Shown here piece after piece: positions 9,160-17,255 of a DNA stretch of 64,000 bases. Location of the stretch: assembly GCA_026004195.1 (NCBI GenBank), contig BPIQ01000002.1, positions 496,001-560,000 on the forward strand. Direction: 5' to 3'. The notes below the pieces were generated by a model that did no database searches, had not been told where the DNA came from, and saw nothing but the letters and a program-made list of their open reading frames with translations. Within the stretch, counting starts at the first letter, position 1. Each line of letters begins with the position of its first letter. The translations under genes were made by a program, and so were the position numbers. This stretch comes from Candidatus Binatia bacterium. GTDB lineage: Bacteria > Desulfobacterota > Binatia > HRBIN30 > BPIQ01.

Positions 9160-9640
9160 GGGCGCCTCCTCGCTCTTGCCCCGCTCGGCCTGTTTGTCGT
9201 CGCAGGGGAAAACTCACCCACGATCACATGTCAAGAGAAGAAAAACCGACGGTCTACGAGTACGTGAATCGACCGGTCGGGAGAGCAAGTGAAGTGTCTG
9301 CTCGCTCGAGCTCGCCCCGGAGGGGAAGAGGCCGGCGCTCGTGACAGTGGTGGGCGATGCCACCGGGAAGCTTCTGGACACACGGCTTTGGCCCCAGGAG
9401 ACCACGCGGGCGATCCTCTGGGCGCTCCAGGACGTGCATCCAAAGACGCTTTCTCCGGCCCTTCAACGAGGAGTTTCGGCGCCGAGCGGCCGATCCGGCC
9501 CTGGCCTTTGTTGGATGTCGAACGCACGAACTCGCACCGCCATGGCCGATAGGAGGACGATGAAGAGCGAGACCAGGAAGCTGGTGAAACGCGGGGTAAG
9601 GTCGGTCCTGCGGAGCCGGAGGTGCGCGATGTGCAGCCGA
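9160..9640. other. Intergenic region with a possible broken exported-protein gene
   Basis: On the minus strand a frame from about 9663 encodes a basic start, then a signal-like helix (FTSFLVSLFIVLLSAMAV). It continues for about 40 residues and then runs into unrelated frames with no domain. It overlaps the end of the dockerin-like gene at 9641. This may be the remnant of another member of the exported-protein family; it is too degenerate to call. Confidence 0.3.
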
Positions 9641-10210
9641 TCACTGGCTACTCGCTTCCTCATCGGGGCAGCCTCCAAAAATGTTTGCCACTAGGCGCAC
9701 GAGCTCCGCCGCCGTAACCATTCCATCACGATCGTAGTCCCCGAAGCAGCCCGATGGAGGTGTGGTCGTACGAGCGGGAATCGCGCCGACTACTGTAAGG
9801 GCACGGACATCGGAAGGGAGGGGTACGCTGCGCAATCCCCGACCAGTCCGAGCGTCGAAAGTATCGAGGGAAAACTCGAAGAACTCCCCTCGGCCTACGT
9901 AGATGCGATCCTGCACTACAGCGCCCCATCCCGTCGTGCAGCACGGAACAAAAAACGAAGCCATCTCCTTCGTTTCCAGGTCGAGGACGACTACGTCCAG
10001 GTCGCGGATAATGAACACACGGCCACCATCACTTACGATAGCTCGAGCGCCCCGAGCAACGTCGGAACCCACCTCGATCCGCTCCAGAACCAAACCTGTC
10101 TCCGGATCGATTCTGAAGACGCTATCGTTGGTAAGAGCATAAGCGACAGGGGGGTCTTCGGCGAAGGCAGGGCCCGTAGAGCACAACCAAAGAACGTAGA
10201 TCCATCTCAC
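9641..10210 (-). CDS. Exported propeller fragment with a C-terminal EF-hand/dockerin-like motif
   Basis: A 189-residue protein. GTG 10210 was chosen because it yields a compact signal peptide VRWIYVLWLCSTGPAFA, cleaved before EDPP. The mature chain repeats the blade pattern of the 4445-6480 protein (YALTNDSVFRIDPETGLVL, then VLDLETKEMASFFVPCCT and FDARTGRGLRSVPLP), showing common ancestry. It ends with a calcium-loop motif DYDRDGMVTAAEL typical of EF-hand or dockerin type I sequences. The upstream frame stays open into the 350-bp repeat A2, but that part is not protein-like. Roles in cell-surface assembly are possible; no enzymatic motif is seen. Confidence 0.6.
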   Translation of the reverse strand: MRWIYVLWLCSTGPAFAEDPPVAYALTNDSVFRIDPETGLVLERIEVGSDVARGARAIVSDGGRVFIIRDLDVVVLDLETKEMASFFVPCCTTGWGAVVQDRIYVGRGEFFEFSLDTFDARTGRGLRSVPLPSDVRALTVVGAIPARTTTPPSGCFGDYDRDGMVTAAELVRLVANIFGGCPDEEASSQ

Positions 10211-11394
10211 CAGAGGAACCCAGCGCGTGTGCCGACGAGGTCGATGTCGGGCACAAGCCCGCCCCTGGCTCTTGGGTGAGTTCACGCCGGATGCGTCGTG
10301 GACCTCCTGCCGCCACCGCGACGGCGCGTCTCCTCGATCACGCGCACCGGACACGAACACAGCCCGGACGACCAACCACCGAGGTTGCTTCCGGAGGAGG
10401 CGGAGCACGAAAACGACCCCCCACGGGCTCGGCGCTGTGACCGACACTCGCCCGTCTCGTTCGGTCTCCTTGCCGTCGTGTTCCCCCCGACGTGCCATCC
10501 TCGTGCTCGACGATGTTGCTCCTTTACCCCCCCCCGGGAGCTGCTTGTCAAGAGGCGCCCCTTCGCACCCACTTGCGGACCTGGCCGCTGTGCGCTGCCT
10601 TTCCCGTTGACGCAAGGCAAGAGCCGAACGATCCACTTGGCGAAGGAACAGGCATTTTCGCCTCTGCACGACACGGGGGCCCCGAGAGCGCCTTTCTGGG
10701 GCACCCACGGGGTCGATCGCGAGCAGATCCTCTGCAAGCAGGAGGAGTGAGTCGTAGCGCCCGACAATACGGTGAGCTCCGAGGGCGTTCGGCCGTACAT
10801 CGAAAAGCAGCCCGGGCGGCGGACCTCCGCCCGCGCGGGTCGTGGTGCGCGGGCACCTTGACGGTACCTACTCGATCGGGAAGAGACGAACGGACCGCAA
10901 GTCGGGCGTACCGTGCAAACCAGGACCGGACATTTCATTCGTCGAAGTGAGCGGTCATGATTCATGTGGCAGCAGACAGCCTTGGGCCTTCGCGTCTCAC
11001 GGGTACGCCGAACGCGCATGCCCCCGGGCCGGCCGGGAGCGGCTCCGCGGCACGGGCCACCCAACGAGGCTTCCTAGGAGGTATTGGTTACTCGTGGGCG
11101 TTGGGGTGCGCCTTCGGGTGGCCGTCGCTGTTCCAGTTGGAGTCAAGGTCGCCAGCGGAACAACTGCGTGGACCTCGCTCTGGGGAATTCACGGAGTCGA
11201 ACCTCACGGTGCCAGGCGAAGGAAACGCTGCTCGGGAAGCACCGGAGACGGCCCCGCGGAGCCCGTCGAGAGCTCCTAACGAGCGCCGGACGTACCCCTC
11301 GACGGCCTGGCAACGGAACGTTACGGCGTCGGGCGGCCCCTGCACGACGCATTTTCTGCGTTGACTCCGCCCACTTCCGGTCTAAGCTCGGCGC
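10211..11394. other. Long intergenic region containing repeat copy A2
   Basis: Nearly 1.2 kb without a supportable gene. The first half holds copy A2 of the 350-bp repeat. The rest (about 10700-11394) shows no coding signal with recognisable protein character on either strand and no hairpin of the GGAGG family. The start region of the PQQ-type dehydrogenase lies at its right end. Confidence 0.5.
10349..10696 (-). repeat. 350-bp direct repeat, copy A2
   Basis: This is the partner of 6752-7100, about 3.6 kb away. Similarity begins around gacacgaacacagccc and extends past the G tract and the gcatttt/ggggccccgagagcgcc segment. It differs from A1 by scattered substitutions and by 9 rather than 10 G in the tract between TTGACA and TAAAGG on the minus strand. 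The pair could recombine and delete the intervening lipoprotein genes. Confidence 0.8.
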
Positions 11395-13218
11395 GTGCTC
11401 GTGCCGCTCGTCACTGCCGTGTTCCTCGCGCTGATGAGCGCCTCTCTCGCCGCGGACCACCCGGTCGAAGGCGACTTCCTCCGCCTCCGGGACCCGGGAA
11501 ACCCGGAACGACGCGTCGCACGCTTTCGCGCCTCCCGAGACCCCGCCATCCAGATCGACGACGTTCCGGACCCGCGCATCACCGGGGCGGACCTCGAGAT
11601 CGAGGGCACGCTTCCCGGAGACGGAAGTTCGGGCACGATCCATCTCGCTGCGGCCCTCTGGCAGGGTCTCGGCAAACCTCCGGGCAGCAGGGGGTACCGC
11701 TATCTCGACCCGGAGCTTACCACCGGTGTGAGGCGCGTCGTCATCCGGCGTGCGCGAAACGGCGGTGCCATCGTGATCGCAGCCAGGAAATCGAACTGGC
11801 CCTACACGGTGACGCAGCCCCAGGGCTCGATCCACGTGCGCCTCTCGTTCGGGAGCGAAACGTACTGCGCGGCTTTCCACACCTACCGGCGCAACGAGGT
11901 CACGCCGAAAGGCGTGGGCATCGTCGTCGGGCGAAAAGCGCCGCCCCCGGCCACCTGTGCGCCGGCGGCTTGCGGGAACGGCGTGGCGGAGGGGCTCGAG
12001 GAGTGCGACGACGGCAACACGACCGACGGCGACGGGTGCTCCGCCGACTGCGAGCTCGAGAACACTTCGGCCGTCTGCGCCGGGGTCCCCACGGCGAGCG
12101 GCACGTCGCTCGACACCGTGCTCGTCGCGAGCGGTCTTGCCTCGCCCGTCGACGTGCAAGCCGCGCCTCTCGACCCGAATCGGATTTTCGTCGTCGAGAA
12201 AGCGGGGCGGATCCGCGTCGTGAAAAACGGCGCCCTGCTCCCGACCCCGTTCCTTTCCATCGAAGGAAAGGTGAGCGGGGGTTTCGAGCAGGGCCTTCTC
12301 GGGCTCGCCTTCCACCCGGACTACGAGAACAACGGGCGATTCTTCGTGAACTACACGGACACGAACGGCGACACGGTCGTGGCACGCTACCAGGTGAGCG
12401 CCGATCCCGACGTCGCCGACCCGGCTTCGGAAACGGTGGTTCTCACCGTGGACCAGCCCTTTTCCAACCACAACGCGGGGCAGCTCGCGTTCGGACCCGA
12501 CGGGTATCTGTACGTGGGTCTCGGAGACGGTGGCAGTGGCTTCGATCCCGCCGATCGGGCGCAGGACGACACGACGCTTCTCGGGAAAATGCTCCGGATC
12601 GACGTGGACGTCGACGCGCCTCCCTTCCGCGCGGTGCCGCCTTCCAATCCGAACGCCGGGGCCGGAGATCCCCTGGGCCTCGTCTGGGCCAAGGGGCTAC
12701 GCAACCCCTGGCGCTACAGTTTCGACCGCCTGACGGGCGACCTCCTCGTCGCGGACGTCGGGCAGAACGAGTGGGAGGAAATCGACTTCCAGCCGGCGTC
12801 GAGCTCGGGCGGAGAAAATTACGGCTGGGACATCTTCGAGGGGACGCACTGCCTCGAGCCCGAACCGCACTTTCCGAGCTGCCCCGATCCGCCGGTGGGC
12901 TTCACGATGCCGATCCACGAGTACTCGCACGCAGGCGGGGCTTGTTCGGTCACGGGTGGCTATGTCTACCGCGGGTGCCGCATGCCGGACCTCCGCGGCA
13001 CGTATTTCTACGCCGACTGGTGCGCGGGCTTCGTCCGGACGTTCGAGATCGGCCCGGGCGGCCTCGCGCAGAACCACGCCGACCGGACGGCCGACCTGGC
13101 CCCGGGCGGCGGGCGCTCGATCGACAACGTGACGTCGTTCGGCCAGGACGCCCGCGGCGAGCTCTACATCGCCGACCAGGACGGAGAAATCTTCCGGATC
13201 GTGCCAGGCGGGGGTTGA
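11395..13218 (+). CDS. PQQ-dependent sugar dehydrogenase-like protein (glucose/sorbosone dehydrogenase family)
   Basis: A 607-residue exported protein from GTG 11395, with leader VLVPLVTAVFLALMSASLAA. An N-terminal beta-rich part of about 180 residues is followed by one Myxococcus-type cysteine repeat (CGNGVAEGLEECDDGN). A six-bladed GSDH-type propeller covers about residue 235 to the end. Diagnostic stretches are VEKAGRIRVV, GLLGLAFHPDYENNGRFFV, HNAGQLAFGPDGYLYVGLGD, GLRNPWRYSFD and ADVGQNEWEEID. In characterised members the propeller holds PQQ and calcium and oxidises aldose sugars in the periplasm. Many relatives are of unknown substrate, and I cannot confirm all PQQ ligands here. It stands alone, with no PQQ biosynthesis genes in the window. 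Confidence 0.85.
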   Translation: MLVPLVTAVFLALMSASLAADHPVEGDFLRLRDPGNPERRVARFRASRDPAIQIDDVPDPRITGADLEIEGTLPGDGSSGTIHLAAALWQGLGKPPGSRGYRYLDPELTTGVRRVVIRRARNGGAIVIAARKSNWPYTVTQPQGSIHVRLSFGSETYCAAFHTYRRNEVTPKGVGIVVGRKAPPPATCAPAACGNGVAEGLEECDDGNTTDGDGCSADCELENTSAVCAGVPTASGTSLDTVLVASGLASPVDVQAAPLDPNRIFVVEKAGRIRVVKNGALLPTPFLSIEGKVSGGFEQGLLGLAFHPDYENNGRFFVNYTDTNGDTVVARYQVSADPDVADPASETVVLTVDQPFSNHNAGQLAFGPDGYLYVGLGDGGSGFDPADRAQDDTTLLGKMLRIDVDVDAPPFRAVPPSNPNAGAGDPLGLVWAKGLRNPWRYSFDRLTGDLLVADVGQNEWEEIDFQPASSSGGENYGWDIFEGTHCLEPEPHFPSCPDPPVGFTMPIHEYSHAGGACSVTGGYVYRGCRMPDLRGTYFYADWCAGFVRTFEIGPGGLAQNHADRTADLAPGGGRSIDNVTSFGQDARGELYIADQDGEIFRIVPGGG

Positions 13219-13479
13219 ACGGCGACGTCCGGTCGCCGACTACCCACGGAGGCGTCCCCCGGGGGGCCGTCCTTTCATCGCGAACGCGGCCGATCGAGTG
13301 TCTCCGAGTCGCCGCGGTCCTGCGTGGCGGGCTCGGTCCTTGCACGCGCGACGTTTGCGTACGTCCCCCACGTCCCGCGGAGGCGACGGGAGACGTCTGT
13401 CCGCACCCCGTTTCGCCCGAGGAGTTCGAAGGGCCGATGATCCCTGCAGTTTCGCCCGGCCGGCAGTCCCGACTCGCCC

Positions 13480-13875
13480 TCAACCCGCAAAGCGGACCGG
13501 GACATCGTACTGGCGGAACTGGCGGTCCGCCGTCACGAGGACAAGGTGCTCTAGCTGCGCCTGGGCAACGAGAAGGCGGTCGAAAGGATCCCGATGGTGC
13601 CGCGGAAGGTCGGCGACACGCAGGGCGTGTGCGTGGGTAACAGGCAGACCGCGAGTGCCGGTGGCTTCCATGCGACCAGGCACATAGGCGTGCGGAGGTT
13701 CGGGCAACTGCAGCTTGCCGAGCATGTACTTGATTGCGATCTCCCAAGAGCTGGCGGCCGAAAGCAGGAGCTCGTTCCGCGGATCCTCCAAATGTGAAAG
13801 GAGCCCTGCCGGCAGACGCTCGGGAGAGGTCAGGAGCCAGAGCCAGCAGTGGGTGTCGATCAGGTACCTCACCAC
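13480..13875 (-). CDS. VapC-type PIN toxin
   Basis: A 131-residue PIN-domain protein, predicted ribonuclease toxin of a type II system. LIDTHCWLWLL carries the first catalytic Asp, SSWEIAIKYMLGKL carries the conserved Glu, DPFDRLLVAQA carries the third acidic site and VTADRQF the fourth. The length is standard for the family. The GTG start at 13875 lies 1 base after the antitoxin stop, so the pair forms one transcript with the antitoxin first. The 261 bases downstream (13219-13479) hold nothing recognisable. Confidence 0.88.
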   Translation of the reverse strand: MVRYLIDTHCWLWLLTSPERLPAGLLSHLEDPRNELLLSAASSWEIAIKYMLGKLQLPEPPHAYVPGRMEATGTRGLPVTHAHALRVADLPRHHRDPFDRLLVAQAQLEHLVLVTADRQFRQYDVPVRFAG

Positions 13876-13876
13876 C

Positions 13877-14104
13877 TCACGCCTCGAAGGATTCGAGGAG
13901 ATCCTCGGGCAAGGGAGCGTCGAAATCCTCCGGGACGACGAACAACCCCCGGTCCATCCCGAACCGCCGTGGGCGTCCTTCGCCGACCGGGACCAGCTTG
14001 GCTACCGGCTTTCCAGCACGCGAAATCACGATTTCTTCCCCGGCGGCAACGCGGCGGAGAAGCTTCGAGAGATGCGTCTTGGCCTCGTGGACGTTGACTT
14101 CCAT
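13877..14104 (-). CDS. Phd/YefM-type antitoxin
   Basis: A 75-residue antitoxin. MEVNVHEAKTHLSKLLRRV is the classic Phd/YefM DNA-binding start, and GEEIVISRAGKPVAKLVP completes the fold. The acidic C-terminus (DFDAPLPEDLLESFEA) would wrap and block the VapC toxin encoded immediately downstream. Antitoxins of this type usually repress their own promoter. The sequence just upstream of the start (14113-14140) contains the near-palindrome GACTAAGTCCATCACTTAGTC, a good candidate autoregulatory operator. Confidence 0.88.
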   Translation of the reverse strand: MEVNVHEAKTHLSKLLRRVAAGEEIVISRAGKPVAKLVPVGEGRPRRFGMDRGLFVVPEDFDAPLPEDLLESFEA

Positions 14105-14117
14105 GGAGTGGGTAATG

Positions 14118-14138
14118 GACTAAGTCCATCACTTAGTC
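14118..14138. promoter_or_regulatory. Candidate antitoxin operator, inverted repeat GACTAAG/CTTAGTC
   Basis: GACTAAG and CTTAGTC are perfect 7-base arms separated by TCCATCA, positioned about 14-34 bases upstream of the antitoxin start on the minus strand. The spacing and AT-rich arms fit binding by a Phd/YefM dimer. No experimental support is possible from sequence alone. Confidence 0.5.
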
Positions 14139-14385
14139 AATCTCTTGTCCCCGGATCTCGTGCCATTTGATCAGCTGCAGATAACGGTGGCCGCATCGTC
14201 ACTACACACTTCGCTTGCCGCCCCCTCGCTGCGCCGCCCGCACTGGCGAGGCTCGCGGTTTTCCCGGAGCACCCCACCCTCTGTCGTCGCCGTCGTGGTT
14301 CGGAGGGCCCCCATTATGCCGGATCCGCCTCGCTCGACCCCACGACGTTCTTTGCCTGCATAACGGCACGTCCCTCCTCCCGATC

Positions 14386-14700
14386 CCCCCGGACGCGACG
14401 GAGCGCGTCCCTCCGGATGGCGGCCGCGGTCGGCGCGGCGTTTCGAATATGCGATCGGAGGGCCACGCTCTGTCGTGGCCGTGTCCGCGAACGGGGCTGG
14501 CGATCATGAGGCGACGTCCAACGCCCCCTACGCTTGCAGGGCCACGTTGTTGTCCCGCGTCGGGCCACCGCCCCGGACGCGACGGAGCGCGGAGCGTGTA
14601 AAAAAATTCGCCGCACGCGTTTCGCCCCCCTGATTTCGTTGGGTTTTTTCGTGCGGAATTCGGCCGACGGGGAATTTCTTCACGAACCCGTGTCCCTCCG
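14386..14700. repeat. GGAGG-hairpin cluster with a long-form copy
   Basis: Three hairpins of the window-wide family: type 1 reversed at 14391-14410 (stem GGACGCG/CGCGTCC), type 2 forward at 14461-14480 (stem GGCCACG/CGTGGCC), and a type 1 reversed copy starting at 14575. The last copy is interrupted at 14591-14691 by the 100-bp internal element and resumes with GTCCCTCCG. The remainder of 14139-14721 shows no gene. The segment 14215-14350 looks like further decayed repeat sequence. Confidence 0.8.
14591..14691. repeat. 100-bp element nested in a hairpin, copy 1
   Basis: AT-richer than its surroundings, with inverted ends GTGTAAAAAAATTC and GAATTTCTTCAC. Related copies lie at 27098-27199 and 27337-27437. 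It sits exactly where the right arm of a type 1 hairpin should begin, so the hairpin halves flank it. Confidence 0.6.
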
Positions 14701-14721
14701 TCAGGAGGCGGGGTGGTCCGT

Positions 14722-15456
14722 TCACGTCCGCCGCCGTAACTCCCGGAGCACGGGCATGCGGCGAAGGTCTTCTTCGTCGAGAAGACTCCAGTCGATACCA
14801 CGGGGCGGTGGCAGCGGGCGCCGCACCTGCAGCGTCCGCGTCGGTGTCACGATCCAGGAAAGTGGCAGGTCGTTCGGGTCGCGCGGGAAGTCGGCCACGA
14901 TCTGAAGGTCGTGGACGGTCGTGACGACGGGCGCCGGAGGATGGCCGAGTTCCCGGAGAATCGCGTACTCGAGATCTCCGTATCCCTCCCCTTTCCCGCA
15001 GCGCTTGCCGGCGGGGGTGACGGCAACCGACCCTGTGACGACCAGGTCGACCCGAGGCAGCTCCTCGAGACCGACGGGCTCCCCGTAGCGGCGCACGTTC
15101 GAGAGAACGGCCGCGCGCTCGACTTCCGCCGCGGGAATGCGTGCCGGGTCGAGCCGCCAGAAGCCGCCACGGAGACGCGGGGTCGGCACGAAAAGCACGA
15201 TGCCGCGCCGCAGCGCCTCCGCCCGCACGGGCCTCTGCGGCGCATCGGGGTTCACCTTGATGGCCCGGACTCCGCGCCAGAGAGGCAAGGAGAAAAGGCG
15301 GCGCGCGGCCTCTTCGGCGCCCTCGAAGTTAGGGATGCGTCCCCGCGGCGGAAAGGGAAATCGCGCGGCGCGGCGCCGGACGAGCTCTTCCCAGACGTAC
15401 TCCCGGGCCGCCTGTTTCGTGGCAAAGCGGGGCAGCTTTTCACCCCGTCCTGCCAC
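14722..15456 (-). CDS. 5-formyltetrahydrofolate cyclo-ligase-like protein (MTHFSD type)
   Basis: A 244-residue member of the 5-FTHF cyclo-ligase fold, closest in its motifs to the MTHFSD branch: RIPNFEGAEEAARRLFSLPL, IKVNPDAPQRPVRAEALR and CGKGEGYGDLEYAIL. The last is the equivalent of the GxGxGYYD nucleotide-phosphate loop of the cyclo-ligase. The true enzyme converts 5-formyl-THF to 5,10-methenyl-THF using ATP, but MTHFSD-type proteins have not been firmly shown to do this. The GTG start at 15456 overlaps the end of the molybdenum-storage-like gene by 17 bases, which suggests coupled translation. A metabolic link between the two is not obvious. Confidence 0.75.
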   Translation of the reverse strand: MAGRGEKLPRFATKQAAREYVWEELVRRRAARFPFPPRGRIPNFEGAEEAARRLFSLPLWRGVRAIKVNPDAPQRPVRAEALRRGIVLFVPTPRLRGGFWRLDPARIPAAEVERAAVLSNVRRYGEPVGLEELPRVDLVVTGSVAVTPAGKRCGKGEGYGDLEYAILRELGHPPAPVVTTVHDLQIVADFPRDPNDLPLSWIVTPTRTLQVRRPLPPPRGIDWSLLDEEDLRRMPVLRELRRRT

Positions 15457-16291
15457 CTTCCCTCTCGTCGTAAACGACCGTGCCGACGTCCTCGCCCGCG
15501 AGAGCTCGCGTGAGCTGGCCCCGTTCGAGGCCGTTGACGATCTGGATTTCCCGACAGAAGCGAGCCCGCGTGAGGTACTCGATCACCACACGTTCGACGA
15601 CCAGGTCCGGGAGGTCGAGACGCAAAAGCTCCTGCGCGGAGATCCTCGGAATCCGCCGCGCCCTCGGATTTTTCTTGGGGTCGTCGTCGTAAAGACCGTC
15701 TTCGTCCTTGACGAAAATCGCCCTTCGCACGCCCAGGAACTCCGCCGAAAGGAACACACCCGCGTCCGTCCGGTTCGGAGGAATCCGCCCCTTCTCGGCC
15801 GGCTTCTCCCAGTAGGAGAACGGCGGCATCCCCGTCATGATCGGGATGCAGCCCATCCGGAAGTAGAGCGGCAGCTTCTCGAAGTCGTCGTTCTGGATGA
15901 AGACCCCGCCGTGGCGCGCGAGCAGCATCTGCAGCATCCGCGCGTTCTGCCGCGGCACGTACGCGCCGAGCGCCGCGAGCACACCGGTCGGCAACTCGAG
16001 GTCGGCGGCCACGGCGTAGAGGTGGCGGGCGCGCGTACCACCGCCGCAACAGAGGAGCATCCAGTGCTCTTCCTTCGCCGCGACGATTTCCTCGATCAGC
16101 GGGAAGACCGCTGCGCGCCCCCGATCCATGATCGACTGCCCCCCGATCTTGATCACTTTCACCTCGGGGAGAAGTGCGACCGGGTCGTACTCGAAGGGGA
16201 CGGCGGAAGTCGTAAGCGGATGGTCCGCAAGAGCGCTCGCGAGCGAGAAGGGAGCCTTTTCCGTACCGCCCCGGCTTTTTCTCCTGCTCAC
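15440..16291 (-). CDS. mosB-like: Molybdenum storage protein subunit homologue (MosB-like)
   Basis: A 283-residue protein of the amino-acid-kinase fold, resembling subunit beta of the Azotobacter molybdenum storage protein. Shared features are VIKIGGQSIMDRGRAAVFPL near residue 50, CCGGGTRARHLYAVAADLELP in the nucleotide-binding loop, GMPPFSYWEKP, IPPNRTDAGVFLSAE and IFVKDEDGLYDDDPKKN. In the known complex an (alpha beta)3 hexamer uses ATP to pack polyoxomolybdate or tungstate clusters. A UMP kinase is unlikely because the MoSto-specific IPPxRTD and xPPY/F segments are present. The GTG start at 16291 has GGAAGG upstream. The partner-like paralogue lies at 17256-18110, separated by a plus-strand gene. 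Confidence 0.8.
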   Translation of the reverse strand: MSRRKSRGGTEKAPFSLASALADHPLTTSAVPFEYDPVALLPEVKVIKIGGQSIMDRGRAAVFPLIEEIVAAKEEHWMLLCCGGGTRARHLYAVAADLELPTGVLAALGAYVPRQNARMLQMLLARHGGVFIQNDDFEKLPLYFRMGCIPIMTGMPPFSYWEKPAEKGRIPPNRTDAGVFLSAEFLGVRRAIFVKDEDGLYDDDPKKNPRARRIPRISAQELLRLDLPDLVVERVVIEYLTRARFCREIQIVNGLERGQLTRALAGEDVGTVVYDEREGGRTG

Positions 16292-16556
16292 CCGAAAAAC
16301 CTTCCTTTCACGAAAGCGACGTCGTCCCGCGCACCCGAAGGCGAGCCCGAACCTCGCGCCGGAGCCCCGTGGGCGGCACAGTACCGGCCTTCCCCCCGCA
16401 CCCCCCGGCTCGACCTCGACCTCTCGCGGACGAGAGCGAGCCTCGCCCCCGGTCGTCCTGCGGACGGCCGCATGCTGCTTCCCGGACCCTGCGGGCAGCC
16501 GGACCCCGGACCGTGCCGGCTCGACGCGAACCCGCCCTGCCTGTAAAAGGCACGGG

Positions 16557-17204
16557 GTGAGAACCTACGTCAAAGAGCCCTTCGATTCTTTTTCCCATCT
16601 CTTCGGTGCCGTCCTTTCGATCGCGGGACTCGTCTTCCTCGTCCACGGCTCGTGGGGAGACCCCTGGCGCGTCGTGGCCTTCTCGGTATACGGCGCGAGT
16701 CTCGTCCTCCTCTACGGCGCGAGCGCACTCTACCACGGTCTTCACCTCCCGCCCCGCTGGGAAGACCTCTTCCGGAGACTCGACCACGTCGCCATCTTCG
16801 TCCTCATCGCGGGTTCCTACACGCCCGTTTGTCTCGTGACCTGGCGGGACGGCTGGGGATGGAGCCTCTTCGGCATCGTCTGGGGTCTGGCGATCGTAGG
16901 GACGTTCGTCAAGCTCTTCTTCGACCATCTCCCCAAAGGCGTATCCACCCTCTTCTACCTCGGCATGGGTTGGCTCGCCGTCGTGGCTCTCGTGCCGCTC
17001 GTCGAGAGCTTCTCGCCGCGGGCGCTCGCCTGGCTTCTCGGGGGCGGCGCGGCGTACACTGCGGGCGCGCTCGTCTACGCGTGGGAACGGCCGAACCCGC
17101 TGCCGGACATCGTGGGCCACCACGGAATCTTCCATCTCTTCGTGCTCGCGGGGAGCGTCCTGCATTTCGTGTTTCTCGCCGGCTACGTCCTTCCTCCGAG
17201 CTAG
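16557..17204 (+). CDS. Hemolysin III family membrane protein (TrhA/YqfA type)
   Basis: A 215-residue protein with seven predicted membrane helices, of the hemolysin III/PAQR-like superfamily. Signature residues are present: SHLFGAVLSIAG at the start, SALYHGLH in helix 2-3, LDHVAIFVLIAGSYTP, and HHGIFHLFVLAGSVLHF near the end. These His and Asp residues form the metal site of the superfamily. Bacterial members affect membrane energetics and lipid order; true haemolytic activity is doubtful despite the name. GTG 16557 was chosen because it begins exactly where family similarity begins (VRTYVKEPFDSFSH). It is the only plus-strand gene inside the minus-strand storage-protein cluster. Confidence 0.88.
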   Translation: MRTYVKEPFDSFSHLFGAVLSIAGLVFLVHGSWGDPWRVVAFSVYGASLVLLYGASALYHGLHLPPRWEDLFRRLDHVAIFVLIAGSYTPVCLVTWRDGWGWSLFGIVWGLAIVGTFVKLFFDHLPKGVSTLFYLGMGWLAVVALVPLVESFSPRALAWLLGGGAAYTAGALVYAWERPNPLPDIVGHHGIFHLFVLAGSVLHFVFLAGYVLPPS

Positions 17205-17255
17205 GTACCGCGCGGAGACACGCAGCCTCCGCGACGCTTCCACCCGCACCCCCGC

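Noticed and set aside
15440-16291. UMP kinase or carbamate kinase
   Set aside because: The amino-acid-kinase fold is shared, but the IPPNRTD, GMPPFSYW and KDEDGLY segments match molybdenum storage protein subunits, and a second paralogue lies nearby.
16557-17204. Haemolysin toxin
   Set aside because: The protein is a seven-helix hemolysin III/PAQR-like family member. The name is historical, and there is no export or toxin feature.
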